From contig NMRB01000672.1 in assembly GCA_002633025.1 (NCBI GenBank), forward strand, positions 240,114 through 304,113: a DNA stretch of 64,000 bases, read 5' to 3'. Below the pieces are notes generated by a model. That model was given only the letters and a program-made list of their open reading frames with translations. It was not told where the DNA came from and searched no databases. The position numbers and the translations under genes are program-made. This DNA comes from Notospermus geniculatus (Eukaryota; Nemertea; Pilidiophora; Heteronemertea; Lineidae). Every line of letters begins with the position of its first letter. Within the stretch, counting starts at the first letter, position 1. Shown one piece after another: positions 23,285-35,055 of the stretch.

Positions 23285-24662
23285 GTATGTCAGTGATTTG
23301 TGTCAATTTCGTTGAGGTAGAAGATGTAAAGGATGCAAACGTACCTGCGTTTTTTTTTAACAATTTGGCAATGGGAATGTGCAGGACACAGAAGCCAAAA
23401 TAGGTTACAAATACAAGCACACATGGCAAAGCAATATGAGGTAACAGCATTTTGGTAACAGACATAAAAATGCCTATCTAAGAAAGCGACCGTACAACCA
23501 GAACATAACTGCATAGAAAAAGATGCCACAACAATCAGCAAAAAGACAATCAGGCAGAAGCCATTGAAATCTACAAGCGACGTCGTGTACAAAGCAAAGA
23601 GAAAATGCAATTGAAAAGCAGCAGAGAGGTAGATAAGCAGCCAGCACCTCATCCTGGGGTAAAGTGGTGGGTGGCAAAGGGAGCGAGCGCTGAGAACCTA
23701 CTGATATTCTCAGGATGCAGAAGCTGGACATTAAGGAATCACAGTTTAAAGGTTGTGGGATCAAAGCAGGAAAGCAGAAGAATGAAAGGGCAAACTGAAG
23801 GAGCAAAATTACAGCCAAAGCGTTATCTATTAGAACACCGATGCGAACCTGGCCTAGCTCTTGCTTGGTTAGTTTTACCAGCCCCCTGTTGGTCCTGCTG
23901 GGCATCAACCAGGGTCTCCCGAAGCCTCTGTAGCTTCTCTAACAGTTTGTCTTGAAATGAAGAATGTTAGGACATGTAAAGCATGCAACGACACAGGACA
24001 TGGGTTAGTTATTCCTGGAAGGAATGTGTACAATTATGTAAACAGTTCAGTTGCCTCATAAGACAAGACAGAACAGTAAATGCCTCGTTAGAAACATACA
24101 CATAACATTGGTTAGACTAGTTAATCTGTTCTCAGAGGAAAAGCAACAGACATGACAGATTTGAAAGATGAAGCAACATGACAGGGTTAGTTTGATTGGA
24201 AATTTCATGTACTTAAACTTGCTGAGAATGCTTGCATGAAAAAATACATCCAGACATTGTTGATCAATTTGTCTTGTCCGGAACTGAAGGTTAGTATTCT
24301 AGAAAATCAGTATGCCATGATGGTTCACTTGTTCTACAAATCTCAACTTTTATTACAGATGAGACAATGCAAGACACTGGAACACAAACCACGGCTAAGT
24401 CAACATTTAGGCCTACTTAGAAATGCCAATACCTCAGAAACATCAAGTAAGTCTTATACCGGAAATTACATGGTCTGAAGAAGCAGTTGGTAGTTAACAA
24501 TCCCCACTGTGAAATTTTTACACCACACTCTGTCTTCTGTTGTGTTTTCTCGAGCAAGACGTTGTTGTGGACTATTACCATGGCTAAATTCCCCCAAACA
24601 ATCCATCCAGGACTAATTCATCCCCCAACTGTCTGGGGAACCACTGGGGGGGGGGGGGGGGG
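23285..24662. repeat. Segmental duplication, copy A
   Basis: This stretch and 24815-27207 share a long colinear sequence beginning at CAGTGATTTGTGTCAATTT (left) and ending at ACTGTCTGGGGAACCACTGG and a G run (right). Between them are the matching exons, the CTTAAACTTGCTGAGAATGC block and the GGACTATTACCATGGCTAA block. Copy A ends in poly-G plus an N at 24663, and copy B ends in poly-G plus N as well, so an assembly or haplotype artefact must be considered. Confidence 0.9.
23879..23950 (-). CDS. SVRT gene coiled-coil exon, copy A (phase 1-1), 72 nt
   Basis: The acceptor CATTCTTCATTTCAAG and donor GGGGCTG|GTAAAAC delimit 24 codons. It reads DKLLEKLQRLRETLVDAQ then QDQQGA, a heptad-like amphipathic helix (L at regular spacing), so probably a short coiled coil or helical linker. 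Copy B at 25622-25693 encodes the same residues. Both are symmetric phase 1, so one, both or neither could be spliced in without losing frame. Confidence 0.75.
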
Positions 24663-24988
24663 NATGCGGTCCTAATACCAAATGTATCAATGCAAAAATT
24701 TCACACGTTAAACAAAACATCTTTAAATGATACGGTACCAAATTTCATTGAATTGTAATGGACCGTTGTTGAGAAATCGAGATTTGAAGTTCGATGCGTT
24801 TTTTTTGGCCCACCCGATATATCAGTGATTTGTCTCATTTTTATGGAGGTAGAAGATGTAATGGACACAAATGAACCTGCGTTTTTTTTAACAATGCGGC
24901 AATGGGAATGTGAGGAGCCAAAATATACTATACAAATACAAGCACACATGGCAAAGCAATAAGAGGTAACAGACATAATGCCTACATA

Positions 24989-25219
24989 TACTGTAAAGCA
25001 AGATAATTTCGCGGCTGGAAATCTTCGCGAATCAAGAATTATAGACATATTCACGGCAGGATATTTTCGTGAGTCTCTGCCATTTTTTTTCTTTTTTTTT
25101 CACGGACCGTATTTGTCACTTGCTTGTACTCATATTCGCTACAGGAAATTTTCGCGACTCATATACTCTCGTGAAATTCGCGAAAATTCCTGCACGCGAA
25201 ATTTTCCTGCTTTACAGTA
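24989..25219. mobile_element. Non-autonomous TIR element inserted in copy B
   Basis: The terminal inverted repeats of about 50 bp start TACTGTAAAGCA at the left and end TGCTTTACAGTA at the right, with TTTCGCG and ATTTTCGCGAA blocks inside. The corresponding place in copy A (around 23476) reads directly through, giving an empty site. The TA at the ends is compatible with a TA target duplication. Confidence 0.85.
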
Positions 25220-25621
25220 CATGAAAGAAAGCGACTGTACAACAACAACATGTATAGAAAAAGATGCCGCAACAATTCAGCATCAAAAAGACAATCAGGC
25301 AGAAGCCATTGAAATCTACAAGCAACGTTGTGTACAAAGCAAAGACAAAATGCAATTGAAAAGCAGCAGAGAGGTAGATTAGCAGCCAAGCACCTCATCC
25401 TGGAGTAAAGTGGTGGGTGATGGAGGGAGCGAGCTCTGAGAACATGATATTCTCAGGACGCAGAAGCTTGACAACAAGAAATCACAGTTTATAGGTTGTT
25501 GGATTGAAGCAGAAAAGCGGAAGAATGAAAGAGCAAACTAAAGGAGCAAAATTACAGCCAAAGCGTTATCTATTAGAACACCGATGCGAACCTGGCCTAG
25601 CTCTTGCTTGGTTAGTTTTAC

Positions 25622-25693
25622 CAGCCCCCTGTTGGTCCTGCTGGGCATCGACCAGGGTCTCCCGAAGCCTCTGTAGCTTCTCTAACAGTTTGT
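25622..25693 (-). CDS. SVRT gene coiled-coil exon, copy B (phase 1-1), 72 nt
   Basis: It is the same exon as 23879-23950 with one silent change (GTT to GTC for valine) and identical flanking splice sites. Its first codon is completed to GAC by the G of the upstream exon at 27227-27343, and its last G completes the GAC of copy A, so tandem inclusion would give two identical 24-residue helices in a row. Whether both copies are real in one chromosome depends on the assembly. Confidence 0.7.
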
Positions 25694-25956
25694 CTTGAAA
25701 TGAAGAATGTTAGGACATGTAAAGCATGCAACGACACAGGACATGGGTTAGTTATTCCTGGAAGGAATGTGTACAATTATGTAAACAGTTCAGTTGCCTC
25801 GTAAGACAAGACAGAACAGTAAATGTCTCGTTAGAAACATACACAGAACATTGGTTAGACTAGTTAATCTGTTCTCAGAGGAAAAGCAACAGAGACATGA
25901 CAGATTTGAAAGATGAAGCAACATGACAGGGTTAGTTTGATTGGAAATTTCATGTA

Positions 25957-26750
25957 CAGTCTTGTTAAAAAGTAAAAAGACAGCTAATATCTCAGCTAGT
26001 ATCAAAGGTTTCAACCTCAACTTGTATTATGTTATGCCCTTTAATGTTGTTAAAAGGATCACATATGCAATTGAGGGTTTGTGACAAAATATCACGAAAA
26101 TATCATGAAAATATCATCTCAAAAAAAACTCATTTTTCAAAATTCGGCAGTTTCAATTTAAAATCAGTGTGATATCATTCCCCAGTCGATCCTATGAATT
26201 CCTGTGAAGAAACTTTTTAAAAATCGTTTCTCGTTTTCCAGATATATGAAAATATCATCAGTTTTTATGAATTTGATATTTTGCAAAATTCGAGAGTTTC
26301 CATATTTTTCCCTCGTCAACAGTCACTCATCAAGATAACATAATAGTTCTTGCTGATTATTCCATCATTTTTACACCAATAGATGGGGAATTTAACGAAA
26401 GCCTCAAAATGCCCCAAAAATATGGCATATTTTTCTGATGATATTTTGATATATCTTGAAAACGACAAGAGATTTTTCGAAACTTTCTTCACAGAATGTC
26501 TTAGAAATCATCAGGGAATAATATCACGCTAATTTTGAAATGAAAATTGGCGATTCTAAAAATTGTGTTTTTTCTTGATATTTTGAAATTCTAATATTTT
26601 CATGATAATTTGCCACAAATCCTAAACTTGGTATGTCATCATTTAGGCACATATTTGTGTGTATAAAAAGGGCAATCTTGTCCACAAATGACCATTGGCA
26701 TCTCGGCAGAATAGAAAACATCACTGTCTTTTTATTTTTTAACAAGACTG
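25957..26750. mobile_element. Tc1/mariner-like non-autonomous element, 794 bp
   Basis: The termini CAGTCTTGTTAAAAAGTAAA and TTTTTTAACAAGACTG are inverted repeats, and TA flanks both sides (25955-25956 and 26751-26752). Copy A has the uninterrupted target at about 24208-24211 (CATGTACTTAAAC). CAGT ends with a TA duplication are typical of the Tc1/mariner superfamily. No transposase frame is present. The interior is AT-rich with repeated ATATCAT/ATGATATTTTG motifs in both orientations. Confidence 0.85.
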
Positions 26751-27226
26751 TACTTAAACTTGCTGAGAATGCTTGCATGAAAAAATACATCCAGACATTG
26801 TGGATCAATTTGTCTTGCCCGGAACTGAAGGTTAGCATTCTAGAAAATCAGTATGCCATGATGGTTCACTTGTTCTACAAATCTCAACTTTTATTACAGA
26901 TGAGACAATGCAAGACACTGGAACACAAACCACAGCTAAGTCAACGTTTAGGCCTACTTAAAAATGTCAATATCTCAGAAACATCAAGTAAGTCTTATAC
27001 CGGAAATTACATGGTCTGAAGAAGCACTTGCTAGTTAACAATCCCCACTGTGAAATTTTTACACCACACTCTGTCTTCTGTTGTGTTTTCTCGAGCAAGA
27101 CGTTGTTGTGGACTATTACCATGGCTAAATTCCCCAAACAATCCATCCAGGACTAATTCATCCCCCAACTGTCTGTGGGGAACCACTGGGGGGGGGGGGG
27201 GGGGTTANNNNNNNAGAAAGACTTAC

Positions 27227-27343
27227 CAGTACTCTTAGGAGTCTGTATCATAGCCTCTTTGAATCTATCTTCGAAGTCTTCTGTTCGGACAGATTCCATA
27301 TCACTTGCAAAGGGCTTTGACTTGGAGTCTCTCAGGTAATTAC
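27227..27343 (-). CDS. SVRT gene exon with motif copy (phase 1-1), 117 nt
   Basis: The acceptor TCTCTACTTGCAG and donor GTACTG|GTAAGT are both near consensus. The 39 codons read (G)NYLRDSKSKPFA, then SDMESVRTEDFEDRFKEAMI, then QTPKST. It carries a full motif copy (S-D-M-E-S-V-R-T-E-D-F-E) followed by F-K-E as in the sister exon at 17929. The donor is only 12 bp from an N gap, but the splice site itself is intact. Confidence 0.8.
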
Positions 27344-30300
27344 CTGCAAGTAGAGAACAGATCAAACCTTTGAAGGAGCTTTCTCTCAACTATTGATGGT
27401 ATTTGGTTGAAAGTTTCCAGGACATGTCCAGTTGAAGGAAGACTTCCCTTCCCCTCCAGATAGACCTATGCTTGACAAACAAGAATACTGTTAAATTTGA
27501 ACGAACATACCACATGTGCATGTGTACAAGAAAGACCACCAGCCCTAGAATGCTAAGCAAGGATGGGCAAGAAGTGAGCCTTGATAGTGAAGGTGTTAAT
27601 ACAAAAGTGAGAATTATACTATGACAGTGTGAATGAAGGCCCATATCAACAAGACCTTTCATGAAGAGTAGGCCACCTCATTGAAGTATTGGTGCAAATA
27701 TTGCTTTGAAAAACATCTTCAACTGAACTGATATATCAACTAAAATTCAAGTTTGAATTGAACTTTCTTTTCCTATTGAAACGGCACAATATTCTTTGGT
27801 AATAGCTGTGAGTGAATGGCTCTCTACAATTTCTTTCAGGGATTTCAATGCCAACATAGAAGGAACACTGTGTACAACATGTCCTTTCAGATTGCCACTG
27901 GTTGTCATAATCAAGGAACAGTGATGTCACATGTGCCCCACCTGCCTCTTTGCTTTGGGACAACACCAACCCACCAACGATTGGAGGCCGGGGCGATTTT
28001 CAGATTCATGGATCATGGAAATCAATGTTACAACAAATACAAATGTTGGACCATACTTTTCACCTTGTAATATTGATTCAATCCAATCAGAATCCTCCAA
28101 TTCATTACTGTCTTCGTTTATCCAATCATGACATTTAGCATGATAATCAAAACACCTAGGCCTTGGCATACTAGCCACAAAAAAGACTTGAGTTTGGGTG
28201 GCCTTATCACTGCCTTAGCCTTCAAATGTCACCATCCTTTTCCCATATTCACCCAGAACAAAACGGCCAGAATGCACTTGTGTGAATTGATTCTGAAGTC
28301 GCCTCCAACTACCAACTTGGGACAAATTCCCTACTTCCTATCATCTACAAATATCAGCAAGGGATCTTCTCATCCACATGCCCTATCATCTGCAAATATC
28401 AACAAGCTCTTCATCCTCTGCCTTTTTCCTCTGAATTGTGAGGTGAGCATCACCTTCTGTCAAGTAATCCTTAAGTGTCACATGGCAAGTCTAGAAGACA
28501 TCCTTACGTTCATAAAGCAGACACTTTCACACCCAGAAAGATTTCTTGAAGTTGATGGTCATAAATCACTGTCCACTGCATCGTCACTACTTCACTCATA
28601 GAAACCACACCTCTAGAACAACTTGATACTGATGAAACTGTGGGTAAACAATAATCATGATGGAGCCATCATGATGTAGCATGAAAGTTAATTTTGAAAC
28701 AAATAGAGAAATGAGGCCATGGTGCAAAAATTTTCAGACAGAGCTATTCCTTCCTACTGGTGAACCTGTGCACTTGACTGTCAGCCTGAGACTGACATGA
28801 CTGAGCCTTGCCGGCAATCACCACGTGCAGTGAATGACAGACGCATTATCGATGCATCACGAACGTGCATACACATTAACTGATGCTGACTCCATTCTCG
28901 ATAAATGTTCACTTTTGTAATCATCTGAATCACAATAACGGCGCGATGGATAATCGGCAATATCGCGCACGACAATCATGCAATAATAAAGCACTTCCTT
29001 AGATACAGCAATGATACGGGAGGACTTGCACCGCATGGTGGATGAATATTAAACGCCGTTATTTAGGATATTGGTAATCATTCTTCACAGCTATTGTCGA
29101 GGTCGATTCCCTGTAAAGCATGTGAACCACGCATCAGCAGGGTGTTAGCATCAGCTGTGAAGTCAGGTGGCAAGTGACGGCTCATCTGTCATCATCAGGA
29201 GTAATGATTTGAAAACGCTTTGAACCTTCATTTGCATCCTGATTCAGAAACGTCTGGTTCAACAGTGAGGCCTGTATTGTATTGTATTTGATTGTAATTT
29301 TATTTGATTTTTTCCATTCGGGCCGAAGCCAAAGCATTATTGGCCCTGGTAAGGGTGGAAGAGAGGCCATCTGAAGCTACTCATGTTCCTTCACTTGGAT
29401 GAGGTCTGCCCTCTACGAAGGCGCAAGGCATTTTGGCTTACTGTCCCATGCGACAGACATGAACAGCCAAGGATTGTTAATCCCATTCGACCTGAGGGGA
29501 AGATGACCCTCAGGACCCCCCACCCCACCCAGGACAACCTTCAGAGATTGATGCAACAGTATTAGCCAGCACTCTGACATTCTGCGATATTTTCAGCAAC
29601 TGATCAAAGAGCCTACGATGAGAAGGTGACGAAGTGAAAAAGAATACTCACTATGAAATTAGAATGAATCTCAGTTTTCTACTTATATCCACGGGATCCT
29701 GAGATATGGTTATCCAGTAGGAATGACACACAAAATAGGGTAAGCTAATGGTTAACAGTTCAGGAATGAAGTCAATAACCTAAGCCTATCGGGAACATAC
29801 GTATGTATAATTAGAGGCATGTCGGGACCAGCCCTTCTGGGCAAGTAGGCACTATTTACTACTACATGTATGCACTGTCAATATATAATGCATAATATTT
29901 AGTAATCTGTAAAAGACGGAGGGAGCCAATGCCCTATCTTGCACAGGGGGTCTAATCGTTGGCATGCACAGGCAAAAAACGCCTCGGTGATTAGCTTGGA
30001 AGATCTAACTAAGTTTGTTTGCTATTATCATAATTATCTGACAATTAGCATTTCTGCACCGCGGGGCTATGGTCACGTGCCCTGGCACCCTGTCAGCATT
30101 GCCTATTAATGGGCTAGTCTGCCATAATCTAACGACTTAATTATTTTAATTAGGCCTAATCTGGTTGAGGCTAATCAGTCACTGAACGGCACAGAAATCA
30201 AAACTATACGACAAGTTTTGTCAAAACGTGTTGTATGCCTTTTTTTGGGACTGAAGGGCTAATGCCTTAGGAAGAAAATATGAAGGCCCTCGCTGGGGAA

Positions 30301-31506
30301 GAAATAAGGGCATCTTCAGGATCTTCAGAATCCAACAAAGCCAAGCTGGTTATAGAGATATCTGAAGTAATCAAGATAGGATTTTCTTTTCTGGTTTCTT
30401 TCGATCCAAAGTTCACAAATAATAGCTATAGATTTCAAGTTTTGAAAAACAGTATGAGATGTTCAAGAAGTATGGTATTCTAAGATCAGTTACAGAAATA
30501 GCAAACAGATTTATCTTTATCCGTTGTATTTGCATATCAGAGACACCATTTTTGATCTCTTGATCTGATTTTTAATGAATGAGATATCTGTCACGGGTGA
30601 CAGCCTGCCACTCAAAGGAGACAATAAGCTCCACAACAGGTCCATTCCTAACAATCTCCTCGTGAATTGATATCCTAGAAGTTTATGATAAACCATTCAG
30701 CATTCAATAAAAACTGCTCCATTGGGTTGTGGTTTTCTTGTGATTATTTGTGGGATCGTTTTGCTCTATTAAAAGCTTGCTGAGGCAGGGTCAATATGGG
30801 TTGTGTGTGGCCCAGAGCAATGGATGTTGATGAGACAGGTTCATTGGCCCATTTTAGAAATAAAGTAGTAAAGGAACATGAAGTCCCCCTTTTTTTGGCC
30901 CTCAAGTAGTCATTGGGTTTGGGGGTTTAAATGCTACTAGCAAAAGAAGCAAACATGATTGCATGCTGAGAGATATTGAAACTTAGAGAGTTTAGAGTGG
31001 TATTAGAAAAGACATTATCTAAGGGAAACTGCAGCTAAATTGTAATGTTTCAAAAAGTGGTAAAATTCACATCATTCACAGTAGGTAAGTTGGTAAATCT
31101 ACCATGGGATGAACTGTGAATGTAACAGCAAGAATGCATGAGGAACTGTGACTAATCCCCAAATAAAGAATTACTATATGATAATAATAAATAGAACCTG
31201 CGGCCATCAGTAATGCAACTGGAGACAACTTTTGGAAGGGAAATTTTTCCCACAACTCAAAGATGTAACACGGTCAAGTCCATAAAAGTTCGACCAAAGG
31301 ATGTCCCAATGGAGCATTCCAGTGTGGGTGTTCCCTCCTCCACTGGCAATGACTCAATCATCGCTGTCAGCATTGCAAACCGTCACTTAAAAGAAAGTGA
31401 TACTACACTTTTCCCTTCTGATGATCTTCTTTTTACCAATTAAAGCATTGAACGGAAATTTACAATTAAGATATCAAAATTATAATTCTACATAATTTCT
31501 GCTTAC
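27344..31506 (-). other. Intron; one weak alternative-exon candidate
   Basis: Only the candidate at 28064-28169 has a usable donor. Open frames at 28128-28601 and 30280-30483 on the plus strand show no splice or composition support. A GT/TA-rich patch at 29275-29310 is simple sequence. Confidence 0.4.
28064..28169 (-). CDS. Possible alternative first exon of the SVRT gene (weak)
   Basis: Starting at an ATG it would encode MPRPRCFDYHAKCHDWINED, then SNELEDSDWIESILQ, and leave in phase 1 at CAAG|GTGAAA, which fits the next exon at 27227-27343. The acidic end (LEDSDWIES) loosely recalls the S-D-x-[DE]-S part of the repeat. The donor is mediocre and no promoter signal is visible, so this is tentative. 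Confidence 0.25.
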
Positions 31507-31530
31507 CTGAATGTGGCCTCCTGCCAACCA
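31507..31530 (-). CDS. SVRT gene, possible 24-nt micro-exon (phase 1-1)
   Basis: The donor TTCAG|GTAAGC is excellent. A pyrimidine-rich region (CTGCTGTCTGCTTTTGGG) followed by TTGGAG gives an acceptor 24 nt upstream. In phase it reads (V)VGRRPHS(G) and fits both neighbours. Without it the exons at 35056 and 27227 also join in frame. The acceptor choice is the uncertain part. Confidence 0.4.
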
Positions 31531-32943
31531 CTCCAAGTAGATCCCAAAAGCAGACAGCAGATGACTACTACTCCTCTGATAAGTTTGCCAAGTAAACACT
31601 AAGAATGAACAGGCTTGCACATGCTACCAGATCTCAACCAAAGCCTAAGTCCGTACTTAGGCCTGGATGTTTTACGTTCTGCCGCGATTTGTAGTAGCCT
31701 AAGTTCAACAGAGCATGATTTTTGAAAAGAGGAGAACCATGGCCGTGCAGGGAGCTCTCTGTGTCCCATGAAAAGACTATGTCGACCATTCTTGAGTATA
31801 TCAATTGGCAGATTAGGAGATTTTCATTCAATATTGAATAGCCATTTGCATACAAATGTAATATTCTCTTACGGTATCGCTTTGAGTATATCACACCGAG
31901 TTACAAGGCACATATTTTCATGCTTATTCCCGGGTACTTAATTTCTGATACTGGGCTTTCAAAAGAAAAAAATTTTATACAACGGCTTTTTTATATTGTA
32001 CAGTTAACTGTGTAAGAATTGTGATCACTATAATGGAACTAGGTTAATCATAACATTTTTTTTTCAGATTGGGGATGTTTTCTTCATGATGTAGATCAAT
32101 GAAGTAGGCCCACTGCTTAGTGAAGTCATTGGTGCAAATATGAAATTCAAGGGTGACCCTGTCCAACTCATTCCTTATCTAACACGGTAGGTGGTGCTCT
32201 TTGACAATGCAGGTTCACCGAGGTGCTCTGGTTTCCTCCTGCATAAATCAACCCCTCATAATCAGGAAAATTTCAACATTTCAAATATGAGGCTAACTTT
32301 AGATAGCATGAAAGGAGCTCGGTATTGCCAGTTTTTCTTAACAGCCAGCACCACCGTGCCACTCTAAAACCCAAGGGACTAATTCTAAGTGTTGGTGAAT
32401 GGACCCAATTTACTGCATACTTTTTGTAATGGATTTTTGTACTTCGTGTTGCTGCCGCTAGGTGGCTCCCTCTACATTGGCAGTCAAATTACCCATTTAG
32501 AGATCGCATAACGTACTCCTTTAATGTGACACCACACTAGGCCTAACTGATCAGCACCAAGATGTCATGATCAATTCTGGGACCTTTGATGGCAAGGGTC
32601 AATATCATCAAAACTTCAAATCAAGTGTACATGTACTTTCAACTTGAACTGAAATACCTCAAGGATTAGGCCTACCGGTACCCTGAAGTTGTTCATTGTG
32701 AGTCCCATCAATCACATCGAACAAGGACATGAACACTCGCAATAAATCATAAAAGTGAAGTTTTCATATCGGTACCATGCCAATACAATAGAGGACTCTC
32801 TCTTTCACGAATCTCAGGTTTCAGCCAACAAAGGCCAAATGGTGAACAATGCCTAAAGGAACAAACTTGAATCAAAGATGACATGAGAAAGTGCAGGTGA
32901 TGCCCAGACAAGTCATTTTACAAGAACAGTTGGTCAAACTACC

Positions 32944-33675
32944 TAACGTCCCGACCTGAAATTTCGCCAGCGGTATGACGTCGAAATTTTGACGTTATCA
33001 CCCAGAGGGAGTCTTAAAATTTCGCCAATTTGCAAATTATCGGAGTTTTCTTCTAAATATGATGGTTATTCTTTTGAATAACGCGATACGATTGCAGTAT
33101 CACCTGTATTAGAGGCACTGTACAAATCTAAGGTAAATTGATTGGTACATAACCGAGTATCAGCCGTCGCGAGTTGGCACCCGTACCAAAGGCAAAAATC
33201 AAGCGCCGCGCAACCGAAACACCCACCAAATGGGGTTCTACAATTTCGCCAATTTCATTTTAAAGCAGAAAAAAATATGAAAAACCCAAAGTTTTCTCAA
33301 ATACGTGGAAACAATGTCAACTTTGGGTTACACAATCGATACAGTCACATTTCAAGGTGAATCAACGAAGATGGGACGCAGGACAGCTGGACTGAAACTG
33401 CCTGCCGTTTTCTTTCAAATTCGTCGTGAGCAGCAATTTAGCGACATGAAACCTGTGACGCACACATTTGATGGAGATTTAAACTGAAGCTGATGTACGG
33501 ATTTCAATGAGAAACTGACAAAACAAAGAGTGGATCTACCTCTTTCACATCCTGCAAGAATTTGTGTCGTTGATGACACAGACTTTCAACAATGCAGATG
33601 ACAACGGAAAAAGTGCCGATTTTTTGCGCGCGTGACGTCATCGTGACGTTGGCGGAATTTCAGGTCGGGACGTTA
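32944..33675. mobile_element. TIR element, 732 bp, non-autonomous
   Basis: The left end TAACGTCCCGACCTGAAATT followed by TCGCCA has its reverse complement at the right end (TGGCGGAATTTCAGGTCGGG then ACGTTA), with one or two mismatches in about 27 bp. TA is part of both termini, compatible with a TA-type target. The interior is richer in CpG than the flanks (for example GCGCGCGTGACGTCATCGTG) and has two internal ATTTCGCCAATTT blocks. No transposase-like frame. Confidence 0.85.
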
Positions 33676-34378
33676 AGCAGATAAAATCAATTGATATGAT
33701 TGACTTCCTTTCATGAGTCACATAGATAACCATTCTCTGCAGCAACAGTATTTCACACAAAAGAGGGCTTTCCTGTGCCCTCGATGCTCAGGACACACCT
33801 TCATGATACAGCTATAAACAGTAATTACACATCCGCATTTGATACAGCTGTGAACAGTAATTACACTAGAGCAGCATCTGGGTGTTTCAAAATTGGTCAC
33901 CCAAGAAAATGGGGCAAAATTTAATTTTGAAATGATCACAAAGATTTGTGCCATTGATTTTCCAAAAATCAAATGTAGCATAGACCTTTAACTATTAGTT
34001 TCTCCGTCTGGGATGTACAGTGTACACTCATTTGAAGGAGGGTATCAAAAATCATGTGCTGCACATCTGAAAGGGCCCACTTAAAATAGGAGGCTAATTT
34101 CTGCCACACCCAGTATAAAATGCACCATTTACCATTCAAACTTGACGAAAAGACAAACAAGTCAAGGATACTTGGTTCCAATAACAAATTTGATCAAGAT
34201 ATCTCTTAATTTGGGCATGTAACGGCAAGTTCTGGCAGAAAGTAAGTTTATAATGACTAGTGCTGCCATCCTGAATCAGATCACAGAACTGAAATATCAT
34301 TTACAAGAACTTCTGACTGATAGTAGTGTTTCATTTTCAGGATGTCTTCACACAGAAGGGTTTATGAGGTACCTTCCT

Positions 34379-34470
34379 GGCTAAGCCAAGATTCAGAATG
34401 GTCTGATTTACCCTTGAGGTCATATGACCTTGAGTAGGGGTACTTATGTACCAAGTTTGGAAACATTACT
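34379..34470. repeat. Dispersed repeat fragment related to 16480-16615
   Basis: It contains CTAAGCCAAGATTC, GAGGTCATATGACCT and AGGGGTACTTATGTACCAAG in the same order as the copy at 16480-16615. Confidence 0.7.
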
Positions 34471-35055
34471 TTCTAACAGGGCCAAGGGATGCAGCAGGAG
34501 GAACAGAATGGTGCTTCTGAGGCCGACACTGTCAAAGTACGTTACTGACAGATAGGCACGACTCCTGCTGCCATTTGGCAGTCAAAAAATAGATCATTTA
34601 TAGCTAAGTATGTGGGCAAACCAGTGAAATTCAAAGCATATTGTGCAGAAAGAAAGCCACTACCTCAGCTAATGGTGACACCTGGTTGAATTAAAATGTG
34701 TCATGACGAAATCAAGTTAATCAAACTTGAACACACAAAGATGCTGGTGGCAGGAGTGTGTGACATTATCAAGCAATCAGCCACGCAGTAGGAAACCAGA
34801 GCTCTCAAATAACTTCTCTCTCAAACAGCATCCCTAGCTAGGTCTTTACAAGGAGATACTGGAGGGGGAGCCTGATATCTCCATAGTCCACGAGTTATTC
34901 AGTTATGACAGTAGACAAAACAAAACCATGAGAAAATGAAGAAAGACATGACTGACTAAGCTAACAAAGTGATATAGAGACAGATTTAGAGCCAGTCACC
35001 AGATTGTTGGGATGCAGAGACAAGTGATAGAGAACACGGGATCAGAGGATCTTAC

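Larger units (their letters stand above)
24815..27207. repeat. Segmental duplication, copy B
   Basis: It is colinear with copy A but longer because it contains two insertions that copy A lacks (24989-25219 and 25957-26750). Apart from these the two copies differ by scattered substitutions and small indels. The right end is a G run followed by seven N (27208-27214), mirroring the poly-G and N end of copy A. Confidence 0.9.
31531..35055 (-). other. Intron with a 732-bp transposable element
   Basis: No further exon is supported. It contains the element at 32944-33675 and a repeat fragment at 34379-34470. Confidence 0.45.

Noticed and set aside
28128-28601. 157-codon plus-strand gene
   Set aside because: The composition is irregular and no supporting signals are seen.
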